A DNA stretch of 64,000 nucleotides from Desulfovibrio sp. JC010 (GCF_010470675.1 NZ_VOIQ01000003.1:1-64000); one strand, 5' to 3'. Counted from the first letter of the stretch, positions 42,107-50,547 are shown. Translations and numbers: made by a program. The notes: a model not told the origin generated them from the letters alone.

Positions 42107-42598
42107 ATGAAGATAAGTCCTGAACAGATTGAAGCCTTAAAGCTGCAACAGCAGCAGGAAAACAAGGCAAAGAAGGTTGACGGGGCAGCGTTCGGCGAAT
42201 TCCTGAATCAGGAAGTTCAGCAGGGAGCGGCGCAGCAGAATGGCGCAGCTTCAGCACCGCCGGTGCCGGGTCTTCAGGCCATGAATCCCTTGCTGCAGGT
42301 GCAGCAGGCCGCTCAGGTTCAGCAGACCTCGCAGGTCAGCGAAAGTGAGTTTGTAGGTAAGGTGGAAGACCTTTTCGGAAAGCTCGAAAGTTACGCCCAG
42401 CAGCTCGGCTCCTCTGATGAGGGCGGGCTGAAGCAGGCTTATTCGACTCTTGAAGGCATTCAAGGTGGAGTTGAAGCCCTGAAGAAGGATTGGCCCGGCG
42501 TAGAAAGCGAGAACCCGGAACTCGGTTCCATCGTATCGGAATTGGAAACCGTGGCCGTGACCGAACAGATCAAATTTAACCGGGGAGACTACGTTTAG
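42107..42598 (+). CDS. Gln/Ala-rich protein of unknown function behind a sigma-54 promoter
   Basis: 163 residues. The N-terminal half is low complexity (KLQQQQENKAKKVDGAAFGE, then a stretch rich in Gln, Ala and Pro to about 78). The C-terminal half (about 80-163) is predicted helical: SEFVGKVEDLFGKLESYAQQ and LKQAYSTLEGIQGGVEALKK, ending TVAVTEQIKFNRGDYV. No signal peptide. GGAG precedes the ATG. In Desulfovibrio sigma-54 controls many flagellar genes, and Gln-rich starts plus helical ends occur in flagellar hook-length and chaperone-like proteins; this is only a suggestion. A strong terminator follows. Confidence 0.65.
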   Translation: MKISPEQIEALKLQQQQENKAKKVDGAAFGEFLNQEVQQGAAQQNGAASAPPVPGLQAMNPLLQVQQAAQVQQTSQVSESEFVGKVEDLFGKLESYAQQLGSSDEGGLKQAYSTLEGIQGGVEALKKDWPGVESENPELGSIVSELETVAVTEQIKFNRGDYV

Positions 42599-42641
42599 TC
42601 GCTCATACGTATCTCCCCGCGTAAGATTATTCTTACGCGAG

Positions 42642-42676
42642 AAAGCCGCGCATCCGATATGGATGCGCGGCTTTTT
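42642..42676 (+). terminator. Terminator of the sigma-54-driven gene
   Basis: AAAGCCGCGCATCC-gatat-GGATGCGCGGCTTTTT. Confidence 0.92.
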
Positions 42677-42824
42677 ATGTGGGGTCAAATTCGCTGGCAA
42701 TAGCTTTTGAATCGATAGCTGACGACCATATTTGTCGTTAACTGCCCTTAACTTTATATCAGTTAATCCAGATTTATAGTGTTTACCATTTTTCAGAAGT
42801 TAAGTTTTACGATGCCCATGAAAG

Positions 42825-42856
42825 AAGCCCCCTGCCTCATAAGAAGCAGGGGGCTT
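42825..42856 (-). terminator. Terminator of the dsrMKJOP operon
   Basis: AAGCCCCCTGC pairs with GCAGGGGGCTT over a 10-base loop, 24 bases beyond the dsrP stop. T-rich on the minus strand (TTCTTTCATG). Confidence 0.8.
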
Positions 42857-42879
42857 TCAGGTCGGTAATTCGTCAGTGA

Positions 42880-44052
42880 CTAGTCTTCAGTAGTCAGCTG
42901 GCCGATTTCGCGCTTAACGTCTGTGGCAATCTTGTAAAGGAATGTCAGAGTAAGTGCGCCGAGTGCGTAAACCATCATGGAAATCATGAGCTCTTTACCG
43001 GTGGGCCAGTAAACAGTGATTTCGTTGAAGGGGTTCGGTGTGAAACCACCGATCAGCAGACCGAGGCCCTTATCAATCCAGGTTGCGATAACGAGGATAG
43101 CGAGGGACCAGGGCAGCAGCTTCTGGTTGTAACGCAGTTTGGGCGGAATGAGCAATGCAAGGCTGATGAAAGCAAAGATTGCTGCGGTCCACATCCAGGG
43201 TACCAGTTCGTGGTGGCCGTGGCTACCGGCGAAGAGGTATGCGATGGAGTGGATATGTCCGGGCATATTGGAATAGAATGCGGTGAAGATTTCCAGCATG
43301 AAGAAGAAAACGTTCACGCACATTGCGTAAGTGATAATAGTTGTGAGCGTACCGATTGCGCCTTTGCCGGGTTCGTACTTGGTAATTTTGCGCACGAGGA
43401 AAACCACGAGCAGCAGGATAGCAGGTCCGGAACAGAACGCAGAAGCCAGAAAGCGGGCTGCCAGAATGGCGGTGAGCCAGTAGTGGCGGCCGGGAAGGCC
43501 TGCGTACAGGAACGCGGTAACGGTGTGAATGGAGAACGCCCAGATGATGGAGGTGTAAACCAGAGGCTTAACCCATTTGGGGTGAGACACACGCTGACGG
43601 TCACACTCAAGACATGTCCAGCCGATAACTACGTTCAGGATCAGATAACCGTTCAGGACGATCATATCCCAGAACAGAACAGAGTTCGGAGTCGGATGGA
43701 AGATGATGTTAAGCATACGCTGGGGCTGTCCGATGTCGACGATGATGAAACCGAGACACATGACAACAGCTGCGATAGCCATGAATTCACCCATGATTAC
43801 CATGCCTTTGAACTTCTTGTAATGATGGAAGTAGTAAGGCAGTACGATCATAACACCGGATGCGGCGAGACCGACAAGGTAAGTGAACTGGGCGATGTAA
43901 AAACCCCAGGAAACATCACGGTTGAGACCGGTGATGGTCATCCCTTCCTGAAGCTGGGTCAGATATGTGCAGAAACCGGCACCGATAATGAGCAGCAGGA
44001 AACCAATCCAGGCCCAGTATTTCGGTCCGCCTTTAAAAGCTTTTTCGAGCAT
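42880..44052 (-). CDS. dsrP: DsrP, NrfD-type membrane subunit of the Dsr complex
   Basis: 390 residues from the ATG at 44052 (AGGGGGA upstream, 13 bases after dsrO); a longer frame to 44133 would overlap dsrO. About ten membrane helices of the NrfD/PsrC family; WAWIGFLLLIIGAGFCTYLT is the first. It is the quinone-interacting integral membrane protein that passes electrons with DsrO and DsrJ. Last gene of the dsrMKJOP operon, followed by a terminator. Confidence 0.95.
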   Translation of the reverse strand: MLEKAFKGGPKYWAWIGFLLLIIGAGFCTYLTQLQEGMTITGLNRDVSWGFYIAQFTYLVGLAASGVMIVLPYYFHHYKKFKGMVIMGEFMAIAAVVMCLGFIIVDIGQPQRMLNIIFHPTPNSVLFWDMIVLNGYLILNVVIGWTCLECDRQRVSHPKWVKPLVYTSIIWAFSIHTVTAFLYAGLPGRHYWLTAILAARFLASAFCSGPAILLLVVFLVRKITKYEPGKGAIGTLTTIITYAMCVNVFFFMLEIFTAFYSNMPGHIHSIAYLFAGSHGHHELVPWMWTAAIFAFISLALLIPPKLRYNQKLLPWSLAILVIATWIDKGLGLLIGGFTPNPFNEITVYWPTGKELMISMMVYALGALTLTFLYKIATDVKREIGQLTTED

Positions 44053-44065
44053 ATCAGGCTTCCCC

Positions 44066-44845
44066 CTAGATGATGTAGTAAACGCCGGGCTCAGTGCCTG
44101 CGGCAGGTTTTCTACGGATGGTGAAGTTCTCACGCAGGGCCTTTCTCACATTGGAGTCGGGGTCCTGCAGATCGCCGAAGATGATCGCGCCACCGGATTT
44201 TTCAGCACATGCGGGCATTTCACCCACAGCGAGACGCTCAACGCAGAAGTTACATTTTTCCACAACACCGCGCATGCGGGTGGGGAACTTCTTGTTGATG
44301 TTGTCCATGTCCAGATGGGGTCTGGGGTCCATGAAGTTGAAGCTTCTGGAACCGTAAGGACATGCTGCCATGCAGTAGCGGCAACCGATGCAGCGATGGT
44401 AATCCATTGCTACAATGCCGTCGGGGCGTACGAAAGTCGCCTTTGTGGGGCAGACGCGCACACAGGAAGGATGCTCGCAATGGTTGCAGAGCAGGGGAAA
44501 CCTGTGTTTTTCCTGAGCTTCGGAGGGGAAGTTGTTTTCCTGTTCGGGAAAAACTTCACCGTAAGTGCCGGACCACAACCATTTGATGTCCTGATCGGAA
44601 TCGATGGTAGGAACGTTGTGGATGTGGTGGCAGGTTTCAGCCAGAGCTTCAATTGCTTCTTCGGTATTCAGTTTGCGGGTGTCGATAACCATTGCCCAGC
44701 GCTTGGCGTGCAGGTGGTTGGCATTGACTTTGTAATCCGCTCCGTGACCCGGTGCGCCGGATGCCATGACAGCAGTGGGCGCAATGCAGAGTCCTGCAGC
44801 GGAGAGTCCTGCAAACTTAAGGAAGTTTCTTCTACTCTGTTTCAT
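44066..44845 (-). CDS. dsrO: DsrO, periplasmic Fe-S protein
   Basis: 259 residues from the ATG at 44845, which overlaps the dsrJ stop as TAATG; GGAGGCGA lies just upstream. The N-terminus has a Tat signal (SRRNFLKFAGLSAAG). Four ferredoxin-like cysteine clusters follow, including CNHCEHPSCVRVCPTKATF and CIGCRYCMAACPYGSR, and KCNFCVERL, so it should bind four [4Fe-4S] clusters. Exported folded to the periplasm, it connects DsrJ with DsrP. Confidence 0.95.
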   Translation of the reverse strand: MKQSRRNFLKFAGLSAAGLCIAPTAVMASGAPGHGADYKVNANHLHAKRWAMVIDTRKLNTEEAIEALAETCHHIHNVPTIDSDQDIKWLWSGTYGEVFPEQENNFPSEAQEKHRFPLLCNHCEHPSCVRVCPTKATFVRPDGIVAMDYHRCIGCRYCMAACPYGSRSFNFMDPRPHLDMDNINKKFPTRMRGVVEKCNFCVERLAVGEMPACAEKSGGAIIFGDLQDPDSNVRKALRENFTIRRKPAAGTEPGVYYII

Positions 44846-45222
44846 TATTTCGCCTCCTTGGGAGGTACGTGGCAATCCCAGCAGTAGGGAGTTACACTCG
44901 CATCAACGTGGCACTTGTCGCAGAACTGTTCCTTGCTGGTGTGGCACTGCATACAGGTGTTCTGAAGGCTGATGGTGTATTTATCGCCTTTGGCACTGAT
45001 GTAGGTCCTTTTGCCTTCGCGAAGAGCCATATCTCTCCACTCGTCAAGAAGCTTCATGTGGTTCTCACGCATGTTCTGGGTGGGAGCAACACATACTTTA
45101 GCATTCTTGGGCAGTTCTACCTTGGGTTCTTCATAGCTTCCGCCGATGTTGAACCAGAAAGGCATGGACACCAGGCCGAGGAAGATAACCAGTCCGGTTA
45201 TGATTTTTCCACCGTAGTGCAT
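44845..45222 (-). CDS. dsrJ: DsrJ, triheme cytochrome c
   Basis: 125 residues. One N-terminal membrane/signal segment (about 6-24). Three heme-binding CxxCH motifs: CMQCH (90-94), CDKCH (101-105) and CWDCH (114-118). Cys44 in AKVCVAPT corresponds to the conserved cysteine that ligates one heme in DsrJ of Allochromatium. Periplasmic electron carrier of the Dsr membrane complex. Between dsrK (3 bases) and dsrO (overlap). Confidence 0.96.
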   Translation of the reverse strand: MHYGGKIITGLVIFLGLVSMPFWFNIGGSYEEPKVELPKNAKVCVAPTQNMRENHMKLLDEWRDMALREGKRTYISAKGDKYTISLQNTCMQCHTSKEQFCDKCHVDASVTPYCWDCHVPPKEAK

Positions 45223-45225
45223 GAT

Positions 45226-46833
45226 TTAACCCTCCTTCCCGGGCAGAGGATTGAAACGAAGGTCTGTTTCCCTTTCTTTTTCGCCGTCAAGGATGAGGGC
45301 GTTACCAACCAGTTCGTGTACACCGCAGACGTCTACGCCGGGTGCCCAGTAGTTGGCCAGGGGAGGCAGGGTTGCACGGTCGATAGCGCAGATGCAGGAG
45401 AGCATGTTTACATCATTCTGTTCCTGAACTGCTTTCAGTGCGTTACCGCGGGGCAGACCGCCGCGCATACGGATTTCCATGATTTCGTCAGTGTTGAGGC
45501 CGGAACCGCCTGCGCAGCAGAAAGTTTGCTCGCGGATGGTCTGTTCGGGCATCTCAAAGAAGTTTTTAACAACGTTCTTGATGACGTAACGGGGTTCGTC
45601 CAGCAGACCCATGGCACGGGCCGGGTTACAGGAATCATGGTAGGTTGCGCGGATATGGTCGTTTCTGCTGGGATCAAGCTTCAGTTTGTTGTGCTTCATC
45701 AGGTCAGCAGTAAACTCGGTGATGTGGACCATTTTGGTCTGGCGTGCGCTTTCGAACACGGTACCGGTGATGGGGCTGACGGGAACCTCAAGGGTGTTCA
45801 GCTCGCTGTTCATGGTATCCATGTACTGGTTGATAACACGCCACATGTGGCCGCACTCACCGCCGAGAATCCACTTTGCACCGAGGCGGTCGGCTTCGGC
45901 GTACATCTTGGCGTTCAGTTTCTTCATCATATCAGCAGAGGTGAAGAGACCGAAGTTACCGCCTTCAGATGCATAGGTGGACAGGGTGTAGTCAAGTCCG
46001 ATGTGATCAAACAGCATCAGGTAACCCATGAAGGTGTAGATGCCGGGATCAGCGAATACGTCACCGGAGGGAGTAATGAAGATTACTTCGTGGCCTTTTT
46101 CGTTCAGGGGAACGTTGAGGCGCTTACCGGTGATTTCTTCGATATCGTCAACCATGAAGTCGACGATGTCTTTGAATGCGTGGGGCTGGATACCGAGGTG
46201 GTTACCGGTACGGTTACAGTTGGAAACCGGCTCCAGGATCCAGTTGATGTTCACACCGCAAAGGTGCAGCAGTTCACGTGCCATCATGGTGATTTCCGCA
46301 GTATCGATGCCGTAGGGGCAGTACAGGGAACAACGGCGGCACTCTGTGCACTGGTAGAAGTAAATGAACCATTCTTTGAGAACATCTTCGGTCATGACTC
46401 TGGACCCGGTCAGGGTGGAGAGAATCTTACCGGCCATGGTGAAGTCCTTGCGGTAGATGGAACGCATAAGTTCCGCACGCAGGACGGGCATGTTCTTGGG
46501 ATCACCGGAACCGATGAAAAAGTGACACTTGTCTGCACAAGCACCACAGCGAACACAGATGTCCATGAATACTTTCAGTGAACGGTATTTATCGAGTCTT
46601 TCCTTGAAACCTTCGTGGACGATGTCCTGCCAGTTTTCAGGGAGCTTCCAATCCACGTCAGCGGGGTTCCACTCACGGGGGTTGGGGAAGCCCAGATACT
46701 CGAGTTTTTCCGCTTTTGCGGGATAACACCAGTTGCCCGGAGAAGTATCTACCGGGGTATCCATCCACCCAGTGGACGGCGGTGTGTAATTAATGCTTTT
46801 AAAAAGCTCATCAGCTTTTGGGAGGTCAGCCAT
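45226..46833 (-). CDS. dsrK: DsrK, HdrD-like Fe-S catalytic subunit
   Basis: 535 residues. Two [4Fe-4S] ferredoxin motifs (C93, C96, C99, C103; then C162, C165, C168, C172 followed by P) and C-terminal CCG domains including TYHDSCNPARAMG and FCCAGGSG, which in heterodisulfide reductase form the noncubane cluster. DsrK faces the cytoplasm and is thought to reduce the DsrC trisulfide produced by sulfite reductase. It lies 57 bases after dsrM. Slightly polar start: the ATG at 46833 is preceded by GAGGAGT. Confidence 0.97.
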   Translation of the reverse strand: MADLPKADELFKSINYTPPSTGWMDTPVDTSPGNWCYPAKAEKLEYLGFPNPREWNPADVDWKLPENWQDIVHEGFKERLDKYRSLKVFMDICVRCGACADKCHFFIGSGDPKNMPVLRAELMRSIYRKDFTMAGKILSTLTGSRVMTEDVLKEWFIYFYQCTECRRCSLYCPYGIDTAEITMMARELLHLCGVNINWILEPVSNCNRTGNHLGIQPHAFKDIVDFMVDDIEEITGKRLNVPLNEKGHEVIFITPSGDVFADPGIYTFMGYLMLFDHIGLDYTLSTYASEGGNFGLFTSADMMKKLNAKMYAEADRLGAKWILGGECGHMWRVINQYMDTMNSELNTLEVPVSPITGTVFESARQTKMVHITEFTADLMKHNKLKLDPSRNDHIRATYHDSCNPARAMGLLDEPRYVIKNVVKNFFEMPEQTIREQTFCCAGGSGLNTDEIMEIRMRGGLPRGNALKAVQEQNDVNMLSCICAIDRATLPPLANYWAPGVDVCGVHELVGNALILDGEKERETDLRFNPLPGKEG

Positions 46834-46890
46834 GTCAACTCCTCATCAAAAGATATTTAAGGTCTGTCCGGCATAGGTCTTAAAAGACCT

Positions 46891-47886
46891 CTATGCCTTT
46901 TTATCCACCGGGAGACCCGCTTCAATCATTGGCTCCCTGAACTCGTCTTCATAAGCCTCATAGCTGTGGGGCTTGATGTTGGGATCGTTCCAGGGGTTCT
47001 CGTGATGGTTGATACGGGTATCGTTGGGCATGTTCCTTGTGGGAGACAGGAATACGCCGCCCGCGTGCATCAGCTTACTGAAGGGGAAGTAGACCAGCAG
47101 CACACATACGAGGAAGAGGTGGATGTAGAACACCACACTGATTCCTGCGGGAATGACGGGGCTGAAGGTTACAAGACCCATGGTCAGCTTCTTGATGGCC
47201 ATAATGTCCACGTGCGCGAAGTAGCGCATGTAGATGCCGGAAAGGGCGATGCCGATGATGAGAAGCAGCGGGAAGTAATCGGTAACCAGAGAAATGTAAC
47301 GCAGTTTGGGATCCTGAAGTCTGCGGCCGAGCAGGAAGCCGAGGCCGGCGAGAATCAGGAGGTCTGACATGTACAGTCTGGGTACACCGATCTGCATGAT
47401 ACCGTCGATCATTTCCACGAAAGCGATACATTCGGGTACCGGTTCGAAGAAGAGTCTCATGTGCCTGATCACGATGAGCAGGAATGAGTAGTGGAAGAGC
47501 AGGGAAAACAGCCACAAAAATTTAGATGAGGCGTAAGTTACTCTTCCGTCCCTGAGTTCTACTTTGGTGTTTCTGAACAGAGTACGGAAACAGCAGACTT
47601 CAAGAACCATACGGATAAAAGTTTGACCCGGGGTCACGGGGTTGTCAAAGCGGTCATGCTGGATAAAATCCAGAGACTTCTGCTGACCAGCCGTGGTCGG
47701 GATACGGAAAGGAACCGGGCTTTTAGCCCAGCAAATCACCTTGCGGGCAAAGCCCACCAGGAAAACGGCAACTGCTACATACGGTAACAGCGTGCCGAAC
47801 AGTCCTGCCATGTGTGCGGAACCCACTCCGAAGAGTGCGATGAGCACCAAAGCAAAAACTAAAACGAGTGAGTACAAAGCGTTCAT
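46891..47886 (-). CDS. dsrM: DsrM, membrane cytochrome b
   Basis: 331 residues. NarI-like cytochrome b with five or six membrane helices; His residues in the helices (FSLLFHYSFLLIVIRHM, FYIHLFLVCVLLVYFPF) can ligate two hemes b. Takes electrons from menaquinol and passes them to DsrK. First of the five dsr genes, preceded by the RsbRD-like gene 48 bases upstream. GAGGTGAAGG lies before the ATG. Confidence 0.96.
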   Translation of the reverse strand: MNALYSLVLVFALVLIALFGVGSAHMAGLFGTLLPYVAVAVFLVGFARKVICWAKSPVPFRIPTTAGQQKSLDFIQHDRFDNPVTPGQTFIRMVLEVCCFRTLFRNTKVELRDGRVTYASSKFLWLFSLLFHYSFLLIVIRHMRLFFEPVPECIAFVEMIDGIMQIGVPRLYMSDLLILAGLGFLLGRRLQDPKLRYISLVTDYFPLLLIIGIALSGIYMRYFAHVDIMAIKKLTMGLVTFSPVIPAGISVVFYIHLFLVCVLLVYFPFSKLMHAGGVFLSPTRNMPNDTRINHHENPWNDPNIKPHSYEAYEDEFREPMIEAGLPVDKKA

Positions 47887-47934
47887 CTACCTTCACCTCG
47901 CTTATAACGTTTGGCTTCATGAAGAAGCCGGCCA

Positions 47935-48465
47935 CTACACCTGTCCGGCCCCTCTGGCCGAAGCGTCCTCGATTTTGTTGACCCGCCGGAGAAGCATATG
48001 ATGCGATCTTTTGATTTCATCAATTCTCATCTGCGCAATCAAATCCCTATTCTTGGTATAGATGTCGAACGCGATAAGTCCCAGATTATCAATCCGGGCC
48101 TCAAACGCGAGCAACTCATCAAGTTTGCCTTCACTTTTCAGTTCCTCCATGAACTCGTCTCTCAGGAGTTTCTTAAAAAGAAAGACAAAGCTTAAAGCTT
48201 TGGATGGTGCAAAATCCTGAACGGTCCTGATTTTGATCAGTTCGTCAAGGGAGTTTGCAAGATCGTCGGCACTTTTCCATTCAAGGATCAGGTCAAAAAG
48301 TTCGCCTGCAACCTTCTTGATGGTGACTCCGACAGGGTTGGTGAACTGGTCCTTGTTTGATCTCCATACATCCTGTGTCTCTTTAGGATATGAAGAAAGA
48401 ATCAGGTCATACCATTTTTCTGTCAGGTCTTCCTTTCTTTCCGACAATTTTTGTACAAGACTCAT
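47935..48465 (-). CDS. RsbRD-domain sensor protein linked to dsrMKJOP
   Basis: 176 residues from the ATG at 48465 (an upstream in-frame reading to 48489 has a poorer site). The fold is the RsbR N-terminal-like RsbRD domain (ERKEDLTEKWYDLILSSYP, FLFKKLLRDEFMEEL), related to globin-type sensors of the RsbR family, without the STAS domain. This gene precedes dsrMKJOP in many sulfate reducers. It is probably the first gene of the operon; the function is not known, but a signalling role is inferred from the domain. Confidence 0.85.
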   Translation of the reverse strand: MSLVQKLSERKEDLTEKWYDLILSSYPKETQDVWRSNKDQFTNPVGVTIKKVAGELFDLILEWKSADDLANSLDELIKIRTVQDFAPSKALSFVFLFKKLLRDEFMEELKSEGKLDELLAFEARIDNLGLIAFDIYTKNRDLIAQMRIDEIKRSHHMLLRRVNKIEDASARGAGQV

Positions 48466-48844
48466 TTCATTACCTGTCTTATTAAACAATAATAAATTTC
48501 AGGCCGCTGCATCACTTTGGTGCAGGGTCCGGAAATTGAGAGCGGCTTTCAAAAAAGCCCAGAAATGTGAATTCTGTCACACTGTGACTAACAGGACGAT
48601 ATTCCAGATACCTAGTGATTCGTCAAGGGGTTTTAGTCCTTAGTACGGCTATCAGATGGTATGAAAATCATTGTCAAACAGGGTTTTCGACAAGCATAGT
48701 GATCCCGGTTCAGGGGGCAGCGTCTGTTTCCTGATTCTATTCTGTGATAAACAACCCGTCTTGATTCTTACCCTTATTGACAATGGGGATAGTTTAAACC
48801 CCCGTCCCTGAATTGCTTTAACCACATACGGGAAGGAATGTAAA
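48466..48844. promoter_or_regulatory. Divergent control region of dsrMKJOP and sfsA
   Basis: 379 bases without a gene. The perfect odd palindrome GTCACA-c-TGTGAC at 48576-48588, about 110 bases before the RsbRD-like start, is a likely operator; its shape resembles CRP/FNR-type sites. Promoters for both directions are expected here, but none was clear enough to place. Confidence 0.5.
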
Positions 48845-49564
48845 ATGTCAGAACCGTTAATTTTTTATCCCCAAGGTTGCCGCCGGGCTATTTTCATCCG
48901 CCGCTATAAGCGTTTCACCGTAGAGGCCGTGCTGGATGGGGAAGTGGTGGGGGTGCATACAAATAATACCGGGTCCATGCTCGGTCTGCTGCGCGAAGGA
49001 CAGGAAATATTTATTTCCCCGGCTTTAAATCCCAATCGCAAGCTCAAGTGGACCCTCGAAGCGGTCCTGCCGCACGGTGATATGATTGGGGTGAATACTT
49101 CTGTTCCCAACAAAATGCTCCAGCTTGCTTTCGAAGCAGGGCAATTGCCGGAAACCGAAGGCTACACCACCCTCAAACGTGAGGCTAAAGTGGGCAACAG
49201 CCGTCTGGACGGTTTGTTCACTGACGATTCCGGTAAGCTTCCCAATCTTTGGGTGGAGTGCAAGAACGTCACCCTCGTTGAAGACGATGTGGCCTGCTTT
49301 CCCGATGCCCAGACCGAGCGCGGACGCAAGCATCTCATGGAGCTGATGGACCTCGCCGTCAAAGGTGACCGGGTAGCCCTGTTTTTCTTCGTTCAACGCA
49401 ATGACGGAAATTGTTTCGGTCCCTCAGGCTTTATTGATCCCGAGTATGCCGAACTTTTTTACAAAGCTCTTGATGGCGGAGTGGAGTGCTGGGCTTATGA
49501 GGCGGTTTTAAGCGAGCAGGGGGTCGGGATGGGAAGGAAATTGCCGCTTGCTACTTGCCGATAG
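48845..49564 (+). CDS. sfsA: SfsA-family protein (sugar fermentation stimulation protein)
   Basis: 239 residues, normal length. An N-terminal OB-like domain (VEAVLDGEVVGVHTNNTGSM) and a C-terminal PD-(D/E)xK nuclease-like domain (GNSRLDGLF, WVECKNVTLVEDDVACFPD, where E-x-K gives the active-site pattern). The E. coli protein was named for stimulating maltose genes; a nuclease role is suggested by the fold only. GGAAG lies before the ATG. A terminator follows. Confidence 0.92.
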   Translation: MSEPLIFYPQGCRRAIFIRRYKRFTVEAVLDGEVVGVHTNNTGSMLGLLREGQEIFISPALNPNRKLKWTLEAVLPHGDMIGVNTSVPNKMLQLAFEAGQLPETEGYTTLKREAKVGNSRLDGLFTDDSGKLPNLWVECKNVTLVEDDVACFPDAQTERGRKHLMELMDLAVKGDRVALFFFVQRNDGNCFGPSGFIDPEYAELFYKALDGGVECWAYEAVLSEQGVGMGRKLPLATCR

Positions 49565-49583
49565 GTTTAAACAATAAACAAAA

Positions 49584-49625
49584 CAAGACTCGCAATAGCA
49601 ACCAAGCTATTGCGGGTCTTGTTTT
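49584..49625 (+). terminator. Terminator of sfsA
   Basis: CAAGACTCGCAATAGC pairs with GCTATTGCGGGTCTTG (one T-G wobble), then TTTT. Confidence 0.88.
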
Positions 49626-49649
49626 GGAGGTAGGTATAGAGAGCTACTT

Positions 49650-49739
49650 GCGAAGCATAATAAATGGTTTTGAAAGGGATGGGGTCTGGGGAAGGGAAAA
49701 CTTTTGCAAAAGTTTTCCCTTCCCCAGCCGCCGGAGGCA
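49650..49739 (-). repeat. Modular intergenic repeat, copy 15 (type C)
   Basis: TTGCGAAGCATAATAAATGG, GAAAGGGATGGGGTC, then the perfect hairpin GGGGAAGGGAAAACTTTT/AAAAGTTTTCCCTTCCCC and GCCGCCGGAGGC. Confidence 0.8.
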
Positions 49740-49744
49740 CCAAA

Positions 49745-49986
49745 AACGTGGAAAGCCCCTTCATGCGAACATTTCGCATGAAGGGGCTTTCCGGCCTTGA
49801 TGGTGTTGAAAAGCGAGGTGTCCGGCCCGGACCGGGTTTATCCCGACCGGACACCTTAGGAGCAGGATGCCGAAATTTTAGCCGGGAGGGTGGAGCTCCC
49901 GGCCAGAAACCAGACTCGGAGTAGCTTGCAATCTGCTGGTAGATGCAATCCGGCGCGCATTCGGCTGACTTCGGACGTAATGCGCA
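49745..49986 (-). ncRNA. Candidate structured RNA ending in an intrinsic terminator
   Basis: On the minus strand five hairpins follow each other: GCGCATT/AATGCGC (49955-49985), TTGCATCT/AGATTGCAA (49926-49948), GCCGGGAG/CTCCCGGC (49881-49903), AGGTGTCCGG/CCGGACACCT (49816-49856), and the terminator hairpin GGAAAGCCCCTTCATGCGAA with its 49750-49792 partner, then CACGTTTTTG. No open frame fits. It could be an independent small RNA or the 3' end of the thioesterase message. I could not match it to tmRNA, SRP RNA, RNase P or a riboswitch I know. Confidence 0.35.
49750..49792 (-). terminator. Strong intrinsic terminator
   Basis: 20-base perfect stem (GGAAAGCCCCTTCATGCGAA) with 3-base loop; CACGTTTTTG follows on the minus strand. 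Confidence 0.8.
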
Positions 49987-50043
49987 CTGTTCGAGCTGTG
50001 TATGATGAGATTTATTTTCTGCTCCTGTTCGTTCTAATCCAAT

Positions 50044-50547
50044 TCATCTGGTGGCCGAGCCCTGCGCTGCGGATGCGGTCTCCCGTATCTTTTCCTCTTT
50101 GCGCACAGCCCTGCGTTCCGTGGCTTCCCTGTTGCGCCTGTGATCGACCCCTGTCTCAAGGATCAGCGACGGCACCGGGGAAGGCTTTCCGTTTTCACCC
50201 ATGGCCACAAAGGTGAGATAGGCTGAATTGGTATGCCGTGTCTCGCCTGTTAAAAGATTCTCCGCTTCAACCCGGACCCCGATTTCCATGGAAGTCCTGC
50301 CGACCATATTCACATTGGCATACAGGTTGATGAGCTCTCCCACGTAGGCGGGCCGCAGGAAGTTCATGCGGTCAATTGAAGCCGTAACCACCGGCTTGCG
50401 TGCATGACGCATGGCACAGGTGGCGGCGACCAGATCAAGTTGTTTCAGCAGTACTCCACCGTGCAGGTTGCCGGCAGGGTTGGTGTCCTGCGGCAAGACC
50501 CGGTAGGTCATTAAGGTTCTGCTTTCGCTGATCTTTTTTGATTTCAT
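50044..50547 (-). CDS. Acyl-CoA thioesterase (hotdog fold)
   Basis: 167 residues. TYRVLPQDTNPAGNLHGGVLLKQLD is the catalytic helix region of YciA/BACH-type thioesterases (Asn-Asp pattern PxDTNPxGxxxGG), with ASIDRMNFLRPAYVGELI and VEAENLLTGETRHTNSAYLTFVA completing the hotdog. It hydrolyses acyl-CoA to the acid and CoA in the cytosol. The C-terminus is a charged tail (HRRNREATERRAVRKEEKIR). No partner gene; chain-length preference unknown. Confidence 0.88.
   Translation of the reverse strand: MKSKKISESRTLMTYRVLPQDTNPAGNLHGGVLLKQLDLVAATCAMRHARKPVVTASIDRMNFLRPAYVGELINLYANVNMVGRTSMEIGVRVEAENLLTGETRHTNSAYLTFVAMGENGKPSPVPSLILETGVDHRRNREATERRAVRKEEKIRETASAAQGSATR

Larger units (their letters stand above)
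49565..50043. other. 479-base gap with terminators, repeat copy 15 and a candidate RNA
   Basis: No protein gene. It contains the sfsA terminator (49584-49625), repeat 15 (49650-49739), a very strong hairpin (49750-49792) and a run of four hairpins to 49985, described separately. Confidence 0.6.

Noticed and set aside
44052-44133. Longer start of dsrP
   Set aside because: It would overlap dsrO by about 70 bases and add residues unlike NrfD-family proteins; the ATG at 44052 has a proper Shine-Dalgarno.
48466-48844. Rex-type operator (TTGTGA-N6-TCACAA) before dsr
   Set aside because: The palindrome found has different half-sites; no convincing Rex match was seen.
49810-49990. tRNA, tmRNA, SRP RNA or known riboswitch in the hairpin-rich gap
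   Set aside because: No T-loop (GGTTCRAAT), CCA end, SRP domain IV motif or riboswitch core could be found on either strand.
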